Of a DNA stretch of 15,372 nucleotides, positions 13,994-15,372 are shown one piece after another. The stretch is taken from positions 1 to 15,372 of the forward strand of contig JAFGGQ010000180.1 of NCBI GenBank assembly GCA_016930435.1, read 5' to 3'. The notes beneath the pieces are model-generated. The model did no database searches and had not been told where the DNA came from. It saw nothing but the letters and a program-made list of their open reading frames with translations. The translations under genes were made by a program, and so were the position numbers. Source of the stretch: a bacterium (GTDB lineage: Bacteria; UBP14; UBA6098; JAFGQG01). Position 1 is the stretch's first letter. Each line of letters begins with the position of its first letter.

Positions 13994-14770
13994 ATGGCAA
14001 TTATTATTCACCCCACAGCGGTGGTTGCTGAGAAAGCCGAGCTGGAGGACAATGTCGAGATAGGTCCTTTTTGTATAGTGGAGGGTGGAGCCCATTTGGG
14101 AGCAGGAACCAGGTTGCTTTCGGCGGTCAGAATTGAGGCCAATACCTGGCTTGGGAAGAATAATGTGGTCCATCATGGCGCTTGTTTAGGGGATGATCCC
14201 CAGGATTTAAAGTACAAAGGGGAACCCACATTTTTGCGAATAGGGGAAGGGAACATTATCAGGGAATATATGACGATTCACCGGGCTTCAGGTGAGGGAA
14301 ACGCTACTTTAGTAGGATCATATAATTACCTGATGGCTTACACACATGTTGCGCATAACTGCGTAATTGGTGACCATATTATTATGGCAAATGCCGCTAA
14401 CATAGGCGGTTATGTTCAGGTAGGGGACCATACCATGATAGGGGGTTTGGTGGCTGTACATCAATTTGTCAAGGTTGGTTCTCAAGTAATGATCGGAGGG
14501 GGGTTCAGGGTAACAAAAGATGTTATCCCATATATTCTCGTGGGGGGATATCCCGCAAAGCCTCATGGACTAAATATTGTCGGTCTGAGAAGAAGGGGAT
14601 TCACTGCTGCTCAATTAGCGCCTTTGAAGTTAGCATATAAATTACTCTTTAATAGCGGATTAAATACTTCACAGGCTGTTGAAAAAATTATTAACGAAGT
14701 GGAACAAACACAGGAAATTCGATATTTAGCTGATTTTATCCTGAATAGTAACAGGGGTATTCTAAAATAA
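13994..14770 (+). CDS. lpxA: UDP-N-acetylglucosamine O-acyltransferase, first step of lipid A synthesis
   Basis: 258 residues, close to the usual length; GGAGGG at 13985-13990 sets the start. The enzyme transfers a 3-hydroxyacyl chain from acyl-carrier protein to UDP-GlcNAc in the cytoplasm. Residues 1-185 are hexapeptide repeats forming the left-handed beta-helix (HPTAVV, VEIGPF, CVIGDH, VQVGDH). The catalytic base is His121 in THVAHNC (His125 in E. coli); His118, and His156 in VAVHQF, are also kept, as is the LpxA signature IREYMTIHR. Gly169 in MIGGG aligns with the acyl-length ruler Gly173 of E. coli, which favours longer chains. The C-terminal helical part has GLRRRGF and ends SNRGILK. 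The usual partners lpxD, lpxC, fabZ and lpxB are not adjacent here. It ends 30 bases from the convergent rpmB. Confidence 0.96.
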   Translation: MAIIIHPTAVVAEKAELEDNVEIGPFCIVEGGAHLGAGTRLLSAVRIEANTWLGKNNVVHHGACLGDDPQDLKYKGEPTFLRIGEGNIIREYMTIHRASGEGNATLVGSYNYLMAYTHVAHNCVIGDHIIMANAANIGGYVQVGDHTMIGGLVAVHQFVKVGSQVMIGGGFRVTKDVIPYILVGGYPAKPHGLNIVGLRRRGFTAAQLAPLKLAYKLLFNSGLNTSQAVEKIINEVEQTQEIRYLADFILNSNRGILK

Positions 14771-14790
14771 AACCTATATCAATTTTAGGT
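14761..14790 (-). terminator. Weak terminator candidate for rpmB
   Basis: On the minus strand ACCTA and TAGGT (14772-14790) form a five-pair stem with a nine-base loop, followed by TTTATTTTAG. The T-rich tail overlaps the last codons of lpxA. The stem is short, so this is only a candidate. Confidence 0.3.
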
Positions 14791-14800
14791 GGGGGGGCGT

Positions 14801-14998
14801 TTATGACGCTAATGGCTTTACGACCTTGCCGCTTTTGATACAGTTCGTACAGACCTTAATGGTCTTAACCTTTCCATCTATAACTGCTTTCACAGACTGA
14901 AGATTGGGCTTCCACCGTCTCTTCGTTTTATGATGGGAGTGACTGACGTTGTTACCGGTAATAGGCCGTTTCCCGCATATTTCACATACCTTTGCCAT
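14801..14998 (-). CDS. rpmB: 50S ribosomal protein L28, zinc-binding (four-cysteine) form
   Basis: 65 residues starting [12 protein letters not shown]. The start at 14998 is chosen because AGGAG (minus strand, 15005-15009) lies six bases upstream and because L28 proteins begin this way; an upstream in-frame ATG at 15031 would add eleven unusual residues. Core L28 motifs are present: [20 protein letters not shown] and the C-terminal lysine-rich part. Two CxxC pairs (CEIC at 5-8 and CTNC near 50) mark the zinc-binding version. The protein is a small structural part of the large ribosomal subunit. The gene stands alone on its strand within the window and has its own promoter candidate. Confidence 0.96.
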   Translation of the reverse strand: MAKVCEICGKRPITGNNVSHSHHKTKRRWKPNLQSVKAVIDGKVKTIKVCTNCIKSGKVVKPLAS

Positions 14999-15028
14999 TT
15001 TTATCTCCTGTCCTGTTAAATTGCTCAA

Positions 15029-15058
15029 CAAAATTATATGCCTTTATTTATTTGGCAA
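15029..15058 (-). promoter_or_regulatory. Promoter candidate for rpmB
   Basis: Read on the minus strand, TTG (15056-15058) is followed after 19 bases by TAATTTTG (15029-15036), a full match to the Bacteroidota-type TAnnTTTG box. It overlaps a perfect TATAAT (15033-15038). The implied start site lies about 25 bases before the ATG, leaving room for AGGAG. Confidence 0.55.
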
Positions 15059-15133
15059 GCTTTTTCTTATCTATTTTTCCAATAATATGCAATTTAATTA
15101 TATAATAGCATAGAACACACCAAAATATAACGA

Positions 15134-15148
15134 GTGCCGTAGGTACGG
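15134..15148. repeat. Short hairpin element with CCGTAGG core
   Basis: GTGCC-GTA-GGTAC (15134-15146) folds with one G-T wobble; alternatively CCGTA-GG-TACGG (15137-15148) is a perfect inverted repeat. It resembles, from memory, dispersed GTGCCGTAGGCAC-type intergenic elements in Bacteroidota genomes. Whether it is repeated in this genome cannot be seen in the window. Confidence 0.4.
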
Positions 15149-15161
15149 AATAGAATGGAAC

Positions 15162-15179
15162 AATGCAGAATGCAGAATG
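15162..15179. repeat. Short tandem direct repeat AATGCAG
   Basis: AATGCAG occurs twice in tandem (15162-15168, 15169-15175), followed by a partial AATG. It lies in non-coding sequence. Confidence 0.6.
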
Positions 15180-15306
15180 AAAAATAAAACAAAATCAACG
15201 ATCGTATGGGCAAACCCAATGAGTGAAATAAAAGACAAAAGTCAAATAGCAAAAGTCAAAAATGAAAGAAGAAAAAGAAAAAAATAAAGAAATTCCTGCT
15301 GAATTG

Positions 15307-15369
15307 CCCCGTGCTTCAGCTCGGGGATTAGTAAAGCCTCCTTACCCTCCAAAATGGGGTTTCAACCCC
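15307..15369. repeat. Two G+C-rich hairpins with TTCA apices, REP- or MITE-like edge
   Basis: The first hairpin (15307-15326) pairs CCCCG with CGGGG and GCT with AGC around one T-T mismatch. The second (15356-15369) pairs GGGGTT with AACCCC. Both have TTCA at the tip. Paired hairpins of this kind are typical of dispersed non-coding repeats. The element probably continues past the right edge. Confidence 0.45.
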
Positions 15370-15372
15370 CAG

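Larger units (their letters stand above)
15059..15372. other. Non-coding right-hand end, intergenic repeat-like
   Basis: No plausible gene is visible in either strand. The stretch is AT-rich with strong strand asymmetry: A-rich on the plus strand from about 15176 to 15290. It holds a CCGTAGG hairpin, a short tandem repeat, repeated AAAAGTCAAA words, and two strong G+C-rich hairpins at the edge. Short reading frames such as 15219-15287 encode only low-complexity Lys-rich peptides and have no ribosome-binding site. Confidence 0.7.

Noticed and set aside
14791-14797. Run of seven G between lpxA and rpmB
   Set aside because: Non-coding and isolated; no evidence that length variation would matter.
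15219-15287. Lys/Arg-rich 22-codon frame in the right-hand non-coding region
   Set aside because: Low-complexity by-product of an A-rich tract with no ribosome-binding site.

Overview
The window looks like a chromosomal segment from a Gram-negative bacterium of the FCB (Fibrobacterota-Chlorobiota-Bacteroidota) group, most likely an uncultured candidate lineage. The evidence is an LpxA gene (lipid A, so a true outer membrane), a secreted protein ending in a type IX-secretion-like tail with a YPNPFN motif, a giant outer-membrane-type protein of a family I remember from Bacteroidota and related candidate phyla, and two promoter candidates of the Bacteroidota form (TTG, 19-20 nt, TAnnTTTG). The phylum cannot be fixed by reading alone. 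No tRNA, rRNA, CRISPR array, integrase or transposase is visible.

Layout. Bases 2-4603 are the 3' part of a very large surface-fibre gene that runs in from the left edge. It is a mosaic of phage-tail-fibre-like motifs, a 23-residue tandem repeat array, two YadA-head-like blocks and a C-terminal S74 self-cleaving chaperone domain. Next comes a secreted protein with a sorting-type C-terminus (4673-5596). A tight three-gene block follows (5677-9471): a lipoprotein-like thermonuclease, an 862-residue phosphotransferase built like rifampin phosphotransferase, and a membrane-anchored or exported nitroreductase-family protein. After an AT-rich 243-bp gap with a good promoter candidate lies a translationally coupled pair (9715-13892): an exported NHL-type propeller and a 1112-residue predicted outer-membrane barrel of unknown function. 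A compound hairpin separates this pair from lpxA (13994-14770). rpmB for ribosomal protein L28 converges on lpxA from the other strand. The last 370 bases hold the rpmB promoter and then non-coding, hairpin-bearing, A-rich sequence that looks like intergenic repeat material cut by the right edge.

How the genes fit together. Almost everything between 1 and 13892 is predicted to be exported, lipidated or placed in the outer membrane; the cytosolic-looking dikinase-type phosphotransferase is the exception. The region therefore reads as an envelope and cell-surface block flanked by housekeeping genes. The two most promising leads for undescribed biology are the propeller-barrel pair and the nuclease-phosphotransferase-nitroreductase block. 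Both are inferences from gene order and domain content.
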